This document shows positions 12,201 through 25,191 of a DNA stretch of 64,000 nt, one piece after another. A program made the position numbers and the translations under genes. The notes below the pieces were generated by a model. That model had not been told where the DNA came from, made no database searches, and saw only the letters and a program-made list of their open reading frames with translations. How positions within the stretch are numbered: the first letter of the stretch is position 1; every line of letters begins with the position of its first letter. This DNA is from Lycorma delicatula (Eukaryota > Arthropoda > Insecta > Hemiptera > Fulgoridae). The stretch spans positions 5,218,001 to 5,282,000 of the forward strand of contig NC_134464.1 of the NCBI RefSeq assembly GCF_047948215.1. Reading direction: 5' to 3'.

Positions 12201-14600
12201 TTCGATTCTATCCCGTCTGAGTCAGTCGATTGCGTTGTGTCGTCCTATTTTCTCTATGTTTTATTATCTAACATCTACTCCTTTATCTTTCTTTCTTTCT
12301 CCTTTTTCTTTCCGGGAGGCAAATAAATAATATTACGCCTGTGTTTTAGAATAGTAAACGTTCTGTGTGTGCGCTCTTATTCGAGCAGTGTTATGTTTTT
12401 GTTTTTTATATGGATCTTTGCAAGGGTTAGTTTTATTTATAATAATCGTTACAAATGCAGCTACCTATAAAAAAAAATCCGTAATCGGTTCGGTTAAGTA
12501 AGAAGTTATTATTATTATATTGCTTATGCTTATCGAATTACGAGTATTTATTTTTATTTGTAGGTTCCTTCTAAACGAATACAGATCCCTTATTTCCCCT
12601 ACCTAATAACGTAATAAGAAATATAAAGCGGGATATATGGAAATTTATAATCATCGATTTCTGACGTCCGTAGAAACAACAGTTACGATATTTTCCTCCC
12701 GGTATTTACGGACTCAAATTTGTAGTAGCTTTCTTTACGATAACGAATGCATTTTTTAGAATATGAAATAATTCCAAGATTTAATGCTATCGAAACCCGA
12801 ACTTTCGGATCGAAGGCAAAAATATTACTAGTCCGCCGCAGAAGGTCGATTAATAAAACTTTCGCATCGGCTAAACTTTTTACGATCGATTATCCAACTT
12901 TATACTTTATTCGAATTTTCAATTTATTACATTTATTTCAGAAATCGATTTTTAAATTCGATACCGAATAACCGAGGTCGCCGATTTAAAGAAATTACTT
13001 GTAATTAATAAAGATCCGGTTTGATGTACGACGCTTTTTAATATTGCTTTCAGATTATTTGTATCCAAAAAGTTAAGTACGCTTTAGAATAGATTAGAAA
13101 ATTACCTCGTCGATAAATAGTTCTAATTTAAAATTCGGCCGGCATTTACTGGGTTTCAATACGGGCGAATCTTATACTTTTTAGCGCGCCATACTATTAT
13201 AAATTTTTGATGGAAGTCTACTGCTCGGAGAAAGCCTAAAGAACTCCTCGGACCCTGGAGAATCCTTGAACTCTTTTTGTACTTCGTCCTTTTAATGCTT
13301 GATCCCTTCATCCCCGGTAGTGTTATTCGGGTTTTAGTTAGAACTACATTGAATTTGATATAAGGTTTTTTTGGCGGTTTAACTGATTTAATGTATTTTT
13401 ATAGATTGCTTTTTCTTAAAGTTTTTTTTAAATTATAATTTTGTTTCTAACATTCTAATCAAAATCTAAATAATTTATCCTGTTTGTAAATACTTCAAAT
13501 AAGTAATTGTAACATACGTAGTAGTTTTCAAATTATCATAGACCAAATATTTTAAGTACGTATTAATATATGTAAATAAATATTGTTGCGTTTATCAAAT
13601 TAATTTATAATAGAGTCTTACAGGGGTCTTTAAATCTCTTTATAAAAAAAAAAAACATTGATTTACTATTACAGTGCATTTATTAATCGCGAAGAGAATT
13701 TTAATTATGCGTTTGAAACATCTAAATTCCCATTAATTTTACTTGTCTTTCTAAAACGATTAGAAATATTATGTCAGATATAATCATATTTTATGCGTGT
13801 TTTTTTGTTTTGTGTTGTAATCGAAAGGTTATCTGCGCATCGGTTTCTCAATAGAGTAAAGATATCCGGTGTCAACATTATATACACACGATAGTCGTAT
13901 TAAATGGTGTATACTACAATAATTCTGTGTCTGTTAATAGTTACTTATTGCCTTATGTATTTTTACATAGTGTTTTACTTTTTTTTTTCGTTTTACGGAA
14001 ACTTTGTATTTTATTAAACAAAAATTGTTCCGTAAAAATTTAATTCTATTATTTTTCTGTAACACGGTATTTATTATTCGGTTATCGATTAAAAGTCTTT
14101 CCCGATTATTATTATTATTTTTCTCAAAATATTAATTTATCTGACGAAGTTATTATCTCTAACTTATACTTGCGCTACATAATATAATTTACCTCTTTTT
14201 TTTGCATTTTTTCCAGTTATTATAACGTTCCTTTTGCCGCCATTATGGGGTCTTATGCTTGATTTAAAAAGCTGATATTTATATATTTTGCGCATCTTAG
14301 TAAACCTTACATTAGTACGTTTGAGCCGACTGGATAGCTTTCACCGTTATCGCGTTGTGATTACTACAAAATTTTAATTTTGGCGGCCGTTTTGAGGTGA
14401 ATCCGAAGGCCGATCGCGACCGTCGGTGTATTTTTGTAATCTTCTATCGACGCTTAATCCGAATCCGAAATCAAAATCAAGATCCGAGAGAAAAAGCGTA
14501 CGCTCATATACGTTTAAATTCAATAACGAATCGTTCGTTCGATGAAAAATAAATACATATAATTTTAGACGTATATAGATCGCATGTAGAATAATACGCG
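12201..14600. other. AT-rich non-coding stretch
   Basis: No exon, repeat family or RNA gene could be recognised. A 74-codon frame at 12747-12971 has no recognisable feature and is probably chance. Confidence 0.4.
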
Positions 14601-14625
14601 TTTGTTGGACAGATAAAAAAAAAAA

Positions 14626-14645
14626 CTTGCGCAGAACTGCGCAAG
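14626..14645. repeat. 20-base palindrome
   Basis: CTTGCGCAG-AA-CTGCGCAAG gives two perfect 9-base arms with a 2-base centre, directly after an A-run. Confidence 0.7.
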
Positions 14646-15111
14646 AAGACTGACTTTTCGTTTTCGACGCCCTAACTATTTCGCAGTCAGGAAACCACTG
14701 ATTTTTAAAGTACAGTGCGCTAACCTAAAACAACCTTGAGGCACTAACCTCAAATTGAAGTTACGTTGTCTGTCGTCGACTGAGAGTTATTCAAGAACAA
14801 CTCGACCGGTCTTCATCAAATTGACACGTACACCACTACACCGTATGTAATTTTCAACGGAATTGGTCTAATAATTTTGGAGATTTTCGAGAAAAAGAAT
14901 TTTATACGCGAATGGTAGTTTCGTAATCCTCTTACCTCAAAGAAAATTAATTTTCTCCGATCCCACGATGCGACCGAAGTAATTTTGTACGTTTCTTCAA
15001 AAAATCAGTAAAAAAAGAAACGCTTGTAAATTTATCTGAAAATAACAAGGAAAAATCTGTTGGAGAATCTTAATTATAGCGTTGTTATATAAGTACAATG
15101 TAATATATATG
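14646..15111. other. Non-coding stretch, possibly repeat-derived
   Basis: Mixed composition and no coding motif. It may belong to an interspersed repeat, because it follows an A-run and palindrome, but no second copy was recognised in this window. Confidence 0.3.

Positions 15112-15140
<29 letters not shown>
15112..15140. repeat. Poly-T run, 29 bases
   Basis: An uninterrupted T run. It could be the poly-A tail of a minus-strand retrocopy, but no body was recognised upstream of such a tail. Confidence 0.7.
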
Positions 15141-15144
<4 letters not shown>

Positions 15145-15446
15145 AGAGATAATACTTTCAAATTCGAACTCAAACCGCTAAATAAAAAGAGCAATATGAA
15201 ATTTTGCATTAGGAATAAAAAAAGGATGTATTATTTTATAATATTTATTTTCATTTTTAAAAACATTATTGTATTTTTAATTATTGTTTTCATTTTTTAA
15301 AAATTAGACTGCTTCAGCGAGAAACAGAAAAATAAAAAACGAGGTCTATTTTAAAATATGTCCTTCGCATGAGAAGACACAAAATGCCTGAAACTAAATG
15401 ATATATAAAAGAAGGCGTACTCAGAAATATCGCAATGAAACGTAGA

Positions 15447-15449
15447 CTC

Positions 15450-15511
<62 letters not shown>

Positions 15512-15552
15512 CATATAAATAATATATGTATATATTATATATATATATATTT
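15447..15552. repeat. Compound CT / TA microsatellite
   Basis: CTGT repeats pass into about 20 CT units (to about 15491), then into TA repeats with interruptions. Open frames across it are low-complexity artefacts. Confidence 0.85.
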
Positions 15553-18500
15553 TTTTTAACCGATGTTTTCTCATGTAATTTTCCGGAATTGTTCATAAAA
15601 TATACATATTTGAGAATCTTCTCTTCTCCTTCTTTGAGTCTATTTGAAAAAATAAGCTACGGTCCATAATAATAGAGAAAAGTAATAATTAGATGAAATA
15701 ATAATGATGCGATTAACTGTAAAGTTAAAATAATAATAATATATATACAGAATAAAATAACAATTCTGAAGGCATTAATTAAAAAAAGTATATAAATCCA
15801 TCTTTAAGTGTTTAAGTTTGTCGAATGTACTGAAAATTCAGGTTTATTTAGCAATTACAATTAAAAACGTAATGCACGGTAATATTATTTTGTGTAGAAG
15901 GGGTTATTTTTAACTAATTTTAAATAAATAAATAATTTGATCAAAGATCTTTGCTAAATTATTACTGCATCTGAAGAGGACAACTTATTTTTGTAGACCG
16001 AAGTTTTATGCTGATAAATGCAAATAAAAATTTGTCACCTTGTTTGATACAAACCTAAACGTTGTTATTATCCAGGAATAAATTGTTCTTTGTTTATATT
16101 CGTTATAAAAAATTACATCTCTTTTAAATACTATTTGTATTTTTATCTAGTTTTCTGTTTCAAATGAAATTACGTACACGTGTATCATACACGTATTTCA
16201 TTACGGTCGTGTAAATTAATTAAAACTATAAGAATTAAAATGCAGAAAAGTTGAAAAAGAAACGGTCTGTCGTAACGATAAAAAAAGATTTTGTAAGTTT
16301 TGTCTACGAATCGTTGTAATCGGTAAACGATTAGTATAAGTTGTTAGGTCGTTGACAAGTAAGGTAGTAAAACGGGTCGGGTTAGGTTGACGGTTTAGTA
16401 GTCATTTTGTGTCGGGAGTGCGGAGAAGAAGAGACGAGTTGTAGGTCAAAAGCGGTGGCTTTTTAGGTCGACTGCAGTAGCAGTAATGCTTTGGTTAACC
16501 GGGGCGTAAATGGTGCTCGTATTGAAAAGGGTTTGACCGACCTTCAACCCTCATTCTCTTCTCGCTGTTCCTACCGTCTCCCCATCGAATCGCTCATCTA
16601 TCCCCCCTCTCTTTCTCTCACACTGTTTCTACCGAATCTGTCTATCTCTTCATTTTCTTCTCGACGCTTGTCTCAAAACACGCAAACACACGCTCACATG
16701 AACACGAATACCTCAACTCGTTTATTCGTTGTTTTGTACTTTGCGACTTAGCGAAGTCAAAGAACTGGATAGCTTTATCGCTCGTATTATAATAAAACTG
16801 CATTTTTGACCTTGACGTTTATCGTTCGTGCTAATTAATTAATTAAATAGTGTTATTGTAATAACGCTAATATATTTTTCTCTTTTTTCTTAGCGCGTAA
16901 ACGTTCCATAAAAAATAAATAAATAACGAATTATCTCGATTGTCGTTTGTTTATACGTGAACCGTACGAGAATCGTTAATGTAATACGGTATTAGCGTAA
17001 TAAATATTTTTAAAAAAGCGGGTATCGCACACCTGATAATTTAAATTATCCGTTGTAATTTATTTTTTCGTACTAGATTTTATGCTGTACGAAATTAAAA
17101 AATCGTATTAGTTTTCCTACGAACAGTAGACCTCGTCCAGTTTAACGAGTTGAGCTCTTCGAACGTAAAATAAAATACGGAATTATCAGTCTTAATTGAG
17201 ATCGTGAAATGTTTATTTGGTGCCAAAAATAGTCTTATTACGTATACGACATCGTAAACACTGTTTCTAGGGAGGGTTACCGCTTGTTATTTTAGCGACG
17301 AAAAGAAACACAAGTATTTATAGTTTACTGAGAAAATCACGATGGTGAAAAAGATTAGGAGGCCGATCTTAGAGACAAAAGGTTGCCTAATCTTTTGCCT
17401 AGAAAAATGAAGTAAATATGAAATATTTGAAGAACTTAACGCATATTCTCTGAGAAATAGACCGGGAACGGTATACGACATCAGGACTGGTCGGCAAAGA
17501 CCACATGTTCGCTCTGTGACAGCGATGACTTGACGACAAAAAACTTTTCTTTCCGGTGCCCTGCCTAAGAAATATAGTTTTAGATCCCGTTTTTAAAAGG
17601 AAAACTTATGAAAAATTGTTGCTAAAACGTTTTTCTGTTAATTCGGTCATAAGCCAAGAAAAAGAAAACGGATGTCAAAATTTTGAGTTAAAATCCGACT
17701 TGGTTTCGTTTCGCTGACGGTAGAAAAAAAATACAGATTTCGATAAATATTTTTCGAAATCCTTATTAAGCGATTCCTTTCTGATAATAAGAAGAATTTT
17801 CACGTACTTAACTGAAAATAGTTATTAATTAAAGTTAAAACAAAAAAAATGAAAATTCAATCCGCGAGAGAAAATGAATTTCTAATTTCTAAGATACTCT
17901 AGTTTAATGAAATAGAATAAAATTTAAATAAAAGAATCGAATCCGTAGCCTGACAGTAGCTGCGCTATTACAAATTTTTCTTGCCGTTTAATAAATAAAT
18001 TACAATCACTTACAAACGTATGTGTGTGTATTTACTATCTCGTACGGATTCGTAATAAAAGAATTTCGTACAATAGGACTAAATAACAAATAAAAAAGAA
18101 ATCAGAAATCTTACGTAAAAATATAAAATATATTTCTTGTAGATGGATTATTACTAGCTACTACATGTAACACCGTATGAACTGATGAAATTAAATTTCT
18201 CTGAAAGGTTTTTTACACGCACAAACGCGCACGCGCACACATACGAAAGGTAGAGTAGATTGAATTATATAAGTTACGTCACGGAATGGGAAGAAAAAAG
18301 TTCTTTGCTTTCTATCAAATATTGATGAAAATCTAATTATCCTTTTTGAAGATTACCTAAAGAATCTAATCGATGGAGTTGTACCTTGTGTAGTAAATTA
18401 ATTTTTTACGTTCTCATTTAAACCTTTATTTTAACGCGATATAGTATACTAAATCACACGATTCCAAATTTCATCTTCTGGATATAATCCTTGATGTTTA

Positions 18501-19189
18501 TTAATTAAAAACCAAATGCTGATTGTTAATAATTCCGCTTTTATAGGGATTAATATACTGTACGCAAACCTTGATTTTGGCCGATGCAATATCAAACTAT
18601 TTGTAAAATTTACTTAAAAAGAATAACCTTAAGGAATTTTTATACCAAATTTTGCTTTACTTATAAAATGCAAATTATATTCAGCCTTACAGATGACATC
18701 TGCACCGCAGGAAATTACTATGTAATGAATATCATTATACTCTCAAAATAATCAACTTTGACCGGCACCTCGTGCGTTTTAAATACAATTTTACACGCGT
18801 TACGGCCGTAATAAAGTGTAGAAAACACTTTTCGTTTCGTTAACAAATGATCCATCATATACGCAGTTTTAAAGAAATCCAGTGCTTATTAGGTTTTACA
18901 AAAACCGATTCCGACATAAAGATCGAATTACTAGTCTTCCGGCTAATATATGAATACCCCATCTGTTACAGAGAACCTGGTATAAGACATCCGAAAAGCA
19001 GTATAGAAATCCATCCGTGCCGGGTTTACTAAGGAAAATGAGAAGAGTATCTCGGTTTCTCGTGCCAAATATGTAGTTGCATTTCATATCGACATCCCAA
19101 GTATACAGGTGATTAATGAAGCGTTAAGCGATGCCTTTTATCTTTTCTCCAAAAAGTTATTTTTCCTGGGCGCACAAAAAGTGTTGCTA
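15553..19189. other. Mostly AT-rich non-coding; moderately GC-richer block at 16370-16700
   Basis: At 16370-16700 the sequence turns GC-richer. A purine-rich part (GGAGTGCGGAGAAGAAGAG) is followed by a pyrimidine-rich part. This could be a 5' untranslated or promoter segment, but no initiator or splice site was convincing. At 17349-17359/17386-17396 an 11-base inverted repeat (AAAAGATTAGG) is present. The remainder shows nothing recognisable. Confidence 0.35.
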
Positions 19190-19700
19190 TCAGCGTTCGG
19201 ACTATAGTAAGTAATTAACGATTAAAATTTATCTTGATAATTAAACAGATCTAAAACGCCTATGAAATATGCTAAGTGCGAAATAAAACCAAAATAAAGA
19301 CGATATTTACGGCATAAAACGCGCGTAAAAGACATACGCGGGTGAAACATAGAAATAATCAAATATGTGAATGTAGATATGCGGCCTTAAGAAACAAGAA
19401 GACATCGAATAACATCGCTGTATTGTTCCCTAAAATATTACGGATGTTAGCTCCTAATTTAAATTTCCGACGCGGTGCCGCATAATAGATGCAATCCACA
19501 AGCGTGCGGTGTACCGTCAGACGGCAGTCGCAGCAAACCCAAACGAGTGTATCGGTCCGAGTCATGAGATGTCCATGAGTGAGTCCAGTGCACTATTAGC
19601 TAACGGTAAATAAGAACCTCCTCTCGACGGCACCTCCTGGTTGAAGAGCCCCACGTGATTTTGTGTTTTTAATTAGACGAAGTTTATTGTCGATGGTAGC
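19190..19700 (-). pseudogene. C-terminal relic of a LINE (RNase H / tail region)
   Basis: The minus-strand frame at 19359-19565 reads CRLTVHRTLVDCIYYAAPRR and then LGANIRNILGNN. This is the cysteine/histidine tail typical of insect non-LTR elements after the RNase H domain (pattern CxxxLTVxHxLxDCxxYxxxR). Immediately upstream, in other frames, are LTHGHLMTR and RREEVLIYR, matching the usual RREEV...RLRIGHTxLTH block. At least two frame changes break it. Only the last part of the element is visible; 19190-19358 may be its 3' untranslated end. Confidence 0.65.
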
Positions 19701-19942
19701 ATTCACTTTCCACTTGTCCCACGAACCACCACCCTCTTCAGAAAACAGACAAGATCAAGTTCAGAAACAACTCGATTCTCCAAAAGGTCTGGTTGTTTAA
19801 CGAACACCATTAATCTCAGAAAAAGTAGCTCTTATCTAGTCTCCTTCAATTCATAGCCTTTAGGTGCATCATTGTCGTGAGAAAAGTTGTTTGGACGAAT
19901 GTTGTAAAATAACAAATTCTGTGCCTTTTGCTATGAGAATCA

Positions 19943-19943
<1 letters not shown>

Positions 19944-19983
<40 letters not shown>
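19944..19983. repeat. AC dinucleotide microsatellite
   Basis: About 20 uninterrupted AC units. Confidence 0.9.
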
Positions 19984-19987
<4 letters not shown>

Positions 19988-22529
19988 TGTATTTATTATA
20001 ATTATTTTTTCATAAATTTGTTACTAATCTTTTTATGCATCCTTCTTTGCGGTTAGCAGCAGGTATTTTTTCCTTAATATTTCTAACACGTTTCCTTGTT
20101 TAATATTATTTTTAATTTCTAGTTTTGTTTTATTATTTTTTTACATAATAAAATACTATATTCTCTTACGATTGTTTTTAAATGAAATTAAATCGTATAA
20201 AATACTTTGCAAAATTATAACGTTTGATGAACGTTTTTTGACCCTTGTCTGTTAATTATCGTACCTAAACTGTTATAGACGACGACGACGACGACGTATA
20301 AAAAGATTTCCTTCCGAAACTAGAACATTCATTATATGTCAGACGTAGTCAGTCTATAAGGGAAAATAAACGGGGAAATTCTTTCTCGATACGTTTTTCA
20401 TCGAGCCACAGCGTTTTTACTATCGCTTATCAGAACGTTCAGCCTACTGAAATCCGGTTAATTTTCGCGGTAACGAATAAAATATTTATTATGTTCATTC
20501 TACGGTCTGGCCGTATAATTACTTACAAAACAGTAATTCTGACTGTTGTCTACAAATAAGAAATAAGAAAAAATAAGCGTAGAAGAGAAGCGTTCAAATA
20601 ACTACACCGGTAGACGTCAAAAGCTGATTTCAGAGACAAAAGTATTCAGAGCTTTTACCTTATATGTGTTACTTTTTATTTATTTAATGCTAATTCAAGA
20701 AATGTGTACGGGCTGTAATATGATTTTAATTACGTAAATAAAAATAACTGTATTTGATGTAAAGTGTTTTTCGTTTTTGTCAAAAAAAGACAAGGTTTAT
20801 AAAAAATAAAAACGATAAAGATATGACACACGCATCATTTAGGTCGGTTCTTCGATCGGTTTTATAGTACAGTAGATTAGGTTGGTCGGTTGCCTTGGTG
20901 TGCCCTTGGAAATTCTTTATTCTTGCGACCGGCCTTGCGTGCTGTGCCGTTGTACCTCCCTTCCACTAATCCTGCCGTCTTATTTTTCTTTTTATTCGTC
21001 TTTTGTGTACTGGTCATTCCGCTTACGTCGTTCACCATTTAATTTAATATCTATATTAAAAATTTATTCCTTGTTTTTTGTTAAACAAATTTTCTGATAT
21101 TTTTTTTGCCGATAACTTTTACGCTCATCTGAAACCGATTTCTAATATAATTTAATTGTTTGTTGTTTAACGAATTTATTTAAATTATTCCCTATTTTAC
21201 ATCGAATAAAATACTATTATATTCAGTGTTTATTTAATAAACGCTAATATAAATTGTGAGAAGTTAATGTTCCTATTCGGTGAATCGTGAACTACTACTT
21301 GTAAAATTATTGTGCACGAATGTCTCAGTTATTTAGAATTTTTGTCTGTTCAACTAAGCGTAAATAAAATGTAAATAAACAACAGGTGAAAAAATTTAGA
21401 ACAGGTTTTTACAACGCGCGTGTACTTAATCCTGCGGTCAGTTTTTCTGAAGTAATAGGTTTTACTTCGATGAAAATTCAATCTTTTACGTACAAGGTGT
21501 GTACTGATTTGAAAATACTTGGAAAACCTCTCGCCATATAATCTTAATATAAAATTTTGCCTCGAAAAACTTGTCTTTTACGAATAAATTTTATATTTAA
21601 TTTTTAAACACAGTAAAACTGAAAATCGGCATATAATACTAACTACCATATCGGATCTTTTTTTTTTGTAAATATTATTCTACAGACTTTTTCAATTTCA
21701 ATTAAAAATAAATCTTTCAACTCTTTTGATGCGTAGTTATATTAACGATCGATCGATAGTTAAGTAATCGTTTTTATTCTAGTAAATATGAAAAAGTTTA
21801 TATTCCAAAATCGATCGTAGTAAATGTTCTTCGATTAAAATTTATCGTATTTGTTTTTAAGAATTGAAATTTATCTCTGTAAAAATAACAGTTAGATAAC
21901 CTAACCTACACCAACTACTTTAATCATTATACGCGAATTACCTTTTATAAACGTAAAATTACTAAAGTATTCAAGGGTTTCGCATCGATCGATTAAAAAA
22001 AAGTATCGAAAGTTAAGTTTTTTAAACTTTTCTTCGTATTCAGTCGTTGTAACTTACTTAGATTTTCTCAAAATAAAAATCCTGTACAAATTTTGACGGA
22101 CGATTTTATTTATTTATAGAAAATTTAACCTAAATAATCGTATTTTCGACGCTAAATTTTTGAGTTATACGATAATTTTCTTAAAAATGACTAAAGAAAC
22201 AATTCTTGGACTTAATTTTATCGGATTTTTACGATTCAAAACCGTGTGAAACCTTAAAATTTATCCCTTAAATTTTAGTTCCAAAATTTCAATACGGTTT
22301 CATTTTACCTTTGGAGCAGAGTTATCTATCGATCGTTAGCGAAGCGTTTCTGGACCCGCGTTTATATGACCTTTTGTATTTACTTTCGTTCGTCCTGACA
22401 TTTTTTCTGTTTTTTCGTAAGGTAACCGACATATAAAGTTACAAATATTATCTATATTTTATATACTTATTTACTCCTGAAACAAAAGGCTGATGCTTAA
22501 TTACTGTTAATTTATCGTAGTTCAATTGT
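19984..22529. other. AT-rich non-coding; short GAC repeat
   Basis: A (GAC)6 tract lies at 20278-20296. A GC-richer segment at 20880-21020 has a 71-codon open frame without recognisable motifs. No exon can be supported. Confidence 0.4.
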
Positions 22530-22628
22530 AGCGCATGAAAAATTCAAAGTCTGACCGGGATTCGAACTCAGAACCTTATAGATGAAAAGCAGAGTCGCTA
22601 CCACTCCTTCGGTGCGGAGGTTGACGAA
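22530..22628 (-). repeat. tRNA-derived SINE, family B, copy 2 (truncated)
   Basis: The plus strand reads TCTGACCGGGATTCGAACTC, the complement of a B-box, followed by GAGTCGCTACCACTCC, the complement of the A-box end. It matches the heads at 8382 and 63665. The body is missing. Confidence 0.7.
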
Positions 22629-22761
22629 GTAAAAACAACAATAACGATATGATATCTTTATTTAATCGTGCTTGAAATCAATAACGATCATATCAGCCTA
22701 TTTATTATTGAACAATAATAATAATAATAACATACTAGGATTTTTTTATAACTGCTTTTAG

Positions 22762-22960
22762 CCGATCTTTGTAACAGAGTAAGAGCGACTTCGTCTTTAA
22801 TCTGCAGATTCCACATCTGAATCCCGGTAAAGCGTATAATTTTTCACATCTATACACCTAAAGTTTCCATAGTATATTTCTTTTAATAAATTTTGGTGAC
22901 AGAAGGGGCATCCGGCCGGTAAAATATCGGTAAATCTCACCCGTTTAACCTACCCAAAAA
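22762..22960 (+). repeat. tRNA-derived SINE, family B-like, copy 3 (diverged)
   Basis: Starts CCGATCTTTGTAACAGAGTA, aligning with the family B head. CATCTGAATCCCGGTAAAGC stands at the B-box. Downstream GGGGCATCCGGCCGGTAAAA looks like a SINE body not seen in the other copies. It lies about 130 bases from copy 2 in opposite orientation. Confidence 0.5.
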
Positions 22961-24359
22961 GTTTTTTGGGAAATTGCCATTTCAAGACGGAAAAAGTCTT
23001 TGTTTATTTTAACAGACGAAACTAGGTTTTTTATGTCTAAGCGCTCTGAATATTTCACGTTTGTTTCTATATTTGTTTACTCGGCTGTGGTATAGGTGAA
23101 AGAAACAGCAACTCCCAATAAACGGTTTACTTTCGTACAGGAATAAAAAGTATCTTACGCCAGGCTTACTAAGGTGAAGTGCTTTTCCTCACCGAACTGA
23201 ATGAACTGTTTCGCGTAAACGCGCCGTGCTTATTGAAATATAGATTATACAGTGAACCCGGTTACTCTCAGAGAAAGCATCTCCGACTATGTTTCAGATG
23301 ATTCACGTGCGTCATAGTCGTAAGAAAGTCTATGACGATCGGTGTAAATCGTTAAATCAAATCATCCCTTTGCGTGAACCGCTGTCTCCATTCTGTTAGA
23401 GAAATTAAAGTAGAATTTATTTATTTAATAAATTTTGTTTATTTTTTTAACGGACGAATCAACCTTGCAGTCGTATTAAATAAAATGTACTTTAGAGTCG
23501 TATTTAAAATAAGATAAATTTATACTTATTTCAGTTTTAAAATAGAATTTCCAATTCAGATTTAATTAAGTTAAAGTCATTTTACGTCAGTTAACGTCAT
23601 TGTAAATCGTATTATACTGTTCAACACAAATTAAACGTTTCCGTTTAATTTCTTCTTTTTTTTAAATTTTTTTTCATATTTTTTGCCTTCTTGTCTCGTA
23701 AAAAATATTGTACGATCGCGCATAATCTATTGTTTCATAATAAATTAGTCAGGCGTGTGGTTGTGAATCGCATCTTACTAATTAGTTGTTAATCGATAAA
23801 TAGATTTAATTTGATTCGTACGTAGCAAATCGTAATTTTAAAAGTACCTGATTTTTTAATTTTCCTTTAATCAATAGTCAAATATAGTTGTATCGATGTA
23901 ATTATCCGTTAACGTAAATTTTAAAACCGTTGATTCATCGATTAGCGATTACGTTTACTATTTATCGGTTAAAAATAGCTTAAATCGCTTTGCGATATAA
24001 TTTTACCCGTCAGAAAGAGTTGAACCCTTGCTCGAAATAAAAATTAAAATAGCTTTGCTTCAGACGTATTCGTAATTCCATTCTTAATTTTGACGTGAAA
24101 TGTCTTTAAAATCACACCGAAACATACGGGAACCAGAACAGAAATTTGTAGCGAAACCAAAAGACGCTACAAATTTACCCTCATGTTGACTCCTGATGTG
24201 TCGATTTATTGCCGTCGATGACTCAACACGTGTTAATACAATGTTGGTATATATAATGTTATTAAAAGTTCGATTCTATGTCGTCCTGCCTTAATAACTC
24301 CCTAACTGTTAGTCTCAGAGACGTAAATTCGGTGTCATTATATAACATAGATAGTCTGC
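22961..24359. other. Non-coding, AT-rich
   Basis: No recognisable feature. Confidence 0.4.
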
Positions 24360-24714
24360 TCGCCGAGACGACTTCGAGTTTGCGTCACCGGTTAGCATGT
24401 TGGGGTGGGGGGGCACAGCTTAGATCGGCCTAAACTGGCGCTCTCGCTCCTTTCCATTCAGTGTAGCTCACGATTTAGACGTGATAGCGCGGTGATTCTT
24501 GTGTTTGTGATAAGATCGATCGTGTTAGGTGTGTTGTTATATGTTTGTGTTTGTCGAGATAGATCGATTTAAGTAATAATAAGTGTATTTTGGACGATAT
24601 TTATGCGTAAAAAATTAAAGTAACGCGTAAAAAAGTATAAAAATTCAATATCTCACCCTCATCCGACCGGAAATATAAATTACGCATATCGCTGGGTCAC
24701 GCACAGATATCTCA
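24360..24714 (+). promoter_or_regulatory. GC-richer promoter-like / 5' leader block
   Basis: After kilobases of AT-rich DNA the sequence becomes GC-richer at about 24360. It contains GGGGTGGGGGGG (24401-24412), GGCGCTCTCGCTCC, then an initiator-like TTCAGTG (A at 24460). A purine/GT-rich, ATG-poor leader leads to the short ORF at 24715. No TATA box is placed correctly for this start. A promoter is an inference from composition, the initiator match and the following start codon. Confidence 0.35.
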
Positions 24715-24882
24715 ATGTCCGGTGCCGAGCGAGCGAGACCGTTTCAGGAGCGTCGCAAAGCTGGCACGGTGCGCTCAGTGAACGACGCCGATAGCGCGAG
24801 TACCGATACCGCCGCTTATTATGCCTTATGTCTCTTCTCGTACCGCAGACCGATGTTCAATAAAACTGTCGTCAAATATTAG
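24715..24882 (+). CDS. Short ORF, possible first coding exon of unknown gene
   Basis: The ATG at 24715 is preceded by CTCA, so A is at -1 and C at -2, acceptable for an insect start. The frame runs 55 codons to TAG and begins MSGAERARPFQERRKAGTVR. The first 35 codons are strongly GC-rich at third positions (GCC, GAG, CGC, ACG, GTG, GAC), unlike the surrounding DNA. After about residue 36 codon use turns AT-rich, as if the true exon ended earlier. Possible donors inside (GTGAAC at about 24779, GTACCG at about 24801) are weak. I do not recognise the product. It may be a genuine N-terminal exon of a + strand gene, or chance. Confidence 0.3.
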   Translation: MSGAERARPFQERRKAGTVRSVNDADSASTDTAAYYALCLFSYRRPMFNKTVVKY

Positions 24883-24997
24883 TCGAAATAAATATCATGT
24901 ACTATTCGGCATCTGTTTTATGTTAAAATTAAATTTAGTAGGCGGTCAATATCTCGTTTTTATTTCAATCCGATACGCTAAAAGCGACTCGCTGACA

Positions 24998-25191
24998 TAC
25001 AGACCGACCAATTTATCTGTAGAGTTGCCCAAATGAAGGAATTAAAATTTTCCTATGGAGACTTTCAGTTTTGTTAAAAAAAATAGGGTGGGGCTGTGTC
25101 GGGGCGCACGGCCGTTGGTTTAACGCGAAACGTTACAGACGTAGGATGAAGTTCGTCCGAGCTACAGACCGACCAACTTATCTGTACAGTT
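24998..25191 (+). repeat. 29-base direct repeat pair
   Basis: TACAGACCGACCAATTTATC... at 24998-25026 recurs at 25163-25191 with two differences, 165 bases apart. It sits just after the promoter-like block. Confidence 0.75.

Noticed and set aside
16380..16400. Telomere-like TTAGG repeat
   Set aside because: Only a single GGGTTAGGTT occurrence, not a tandem array.
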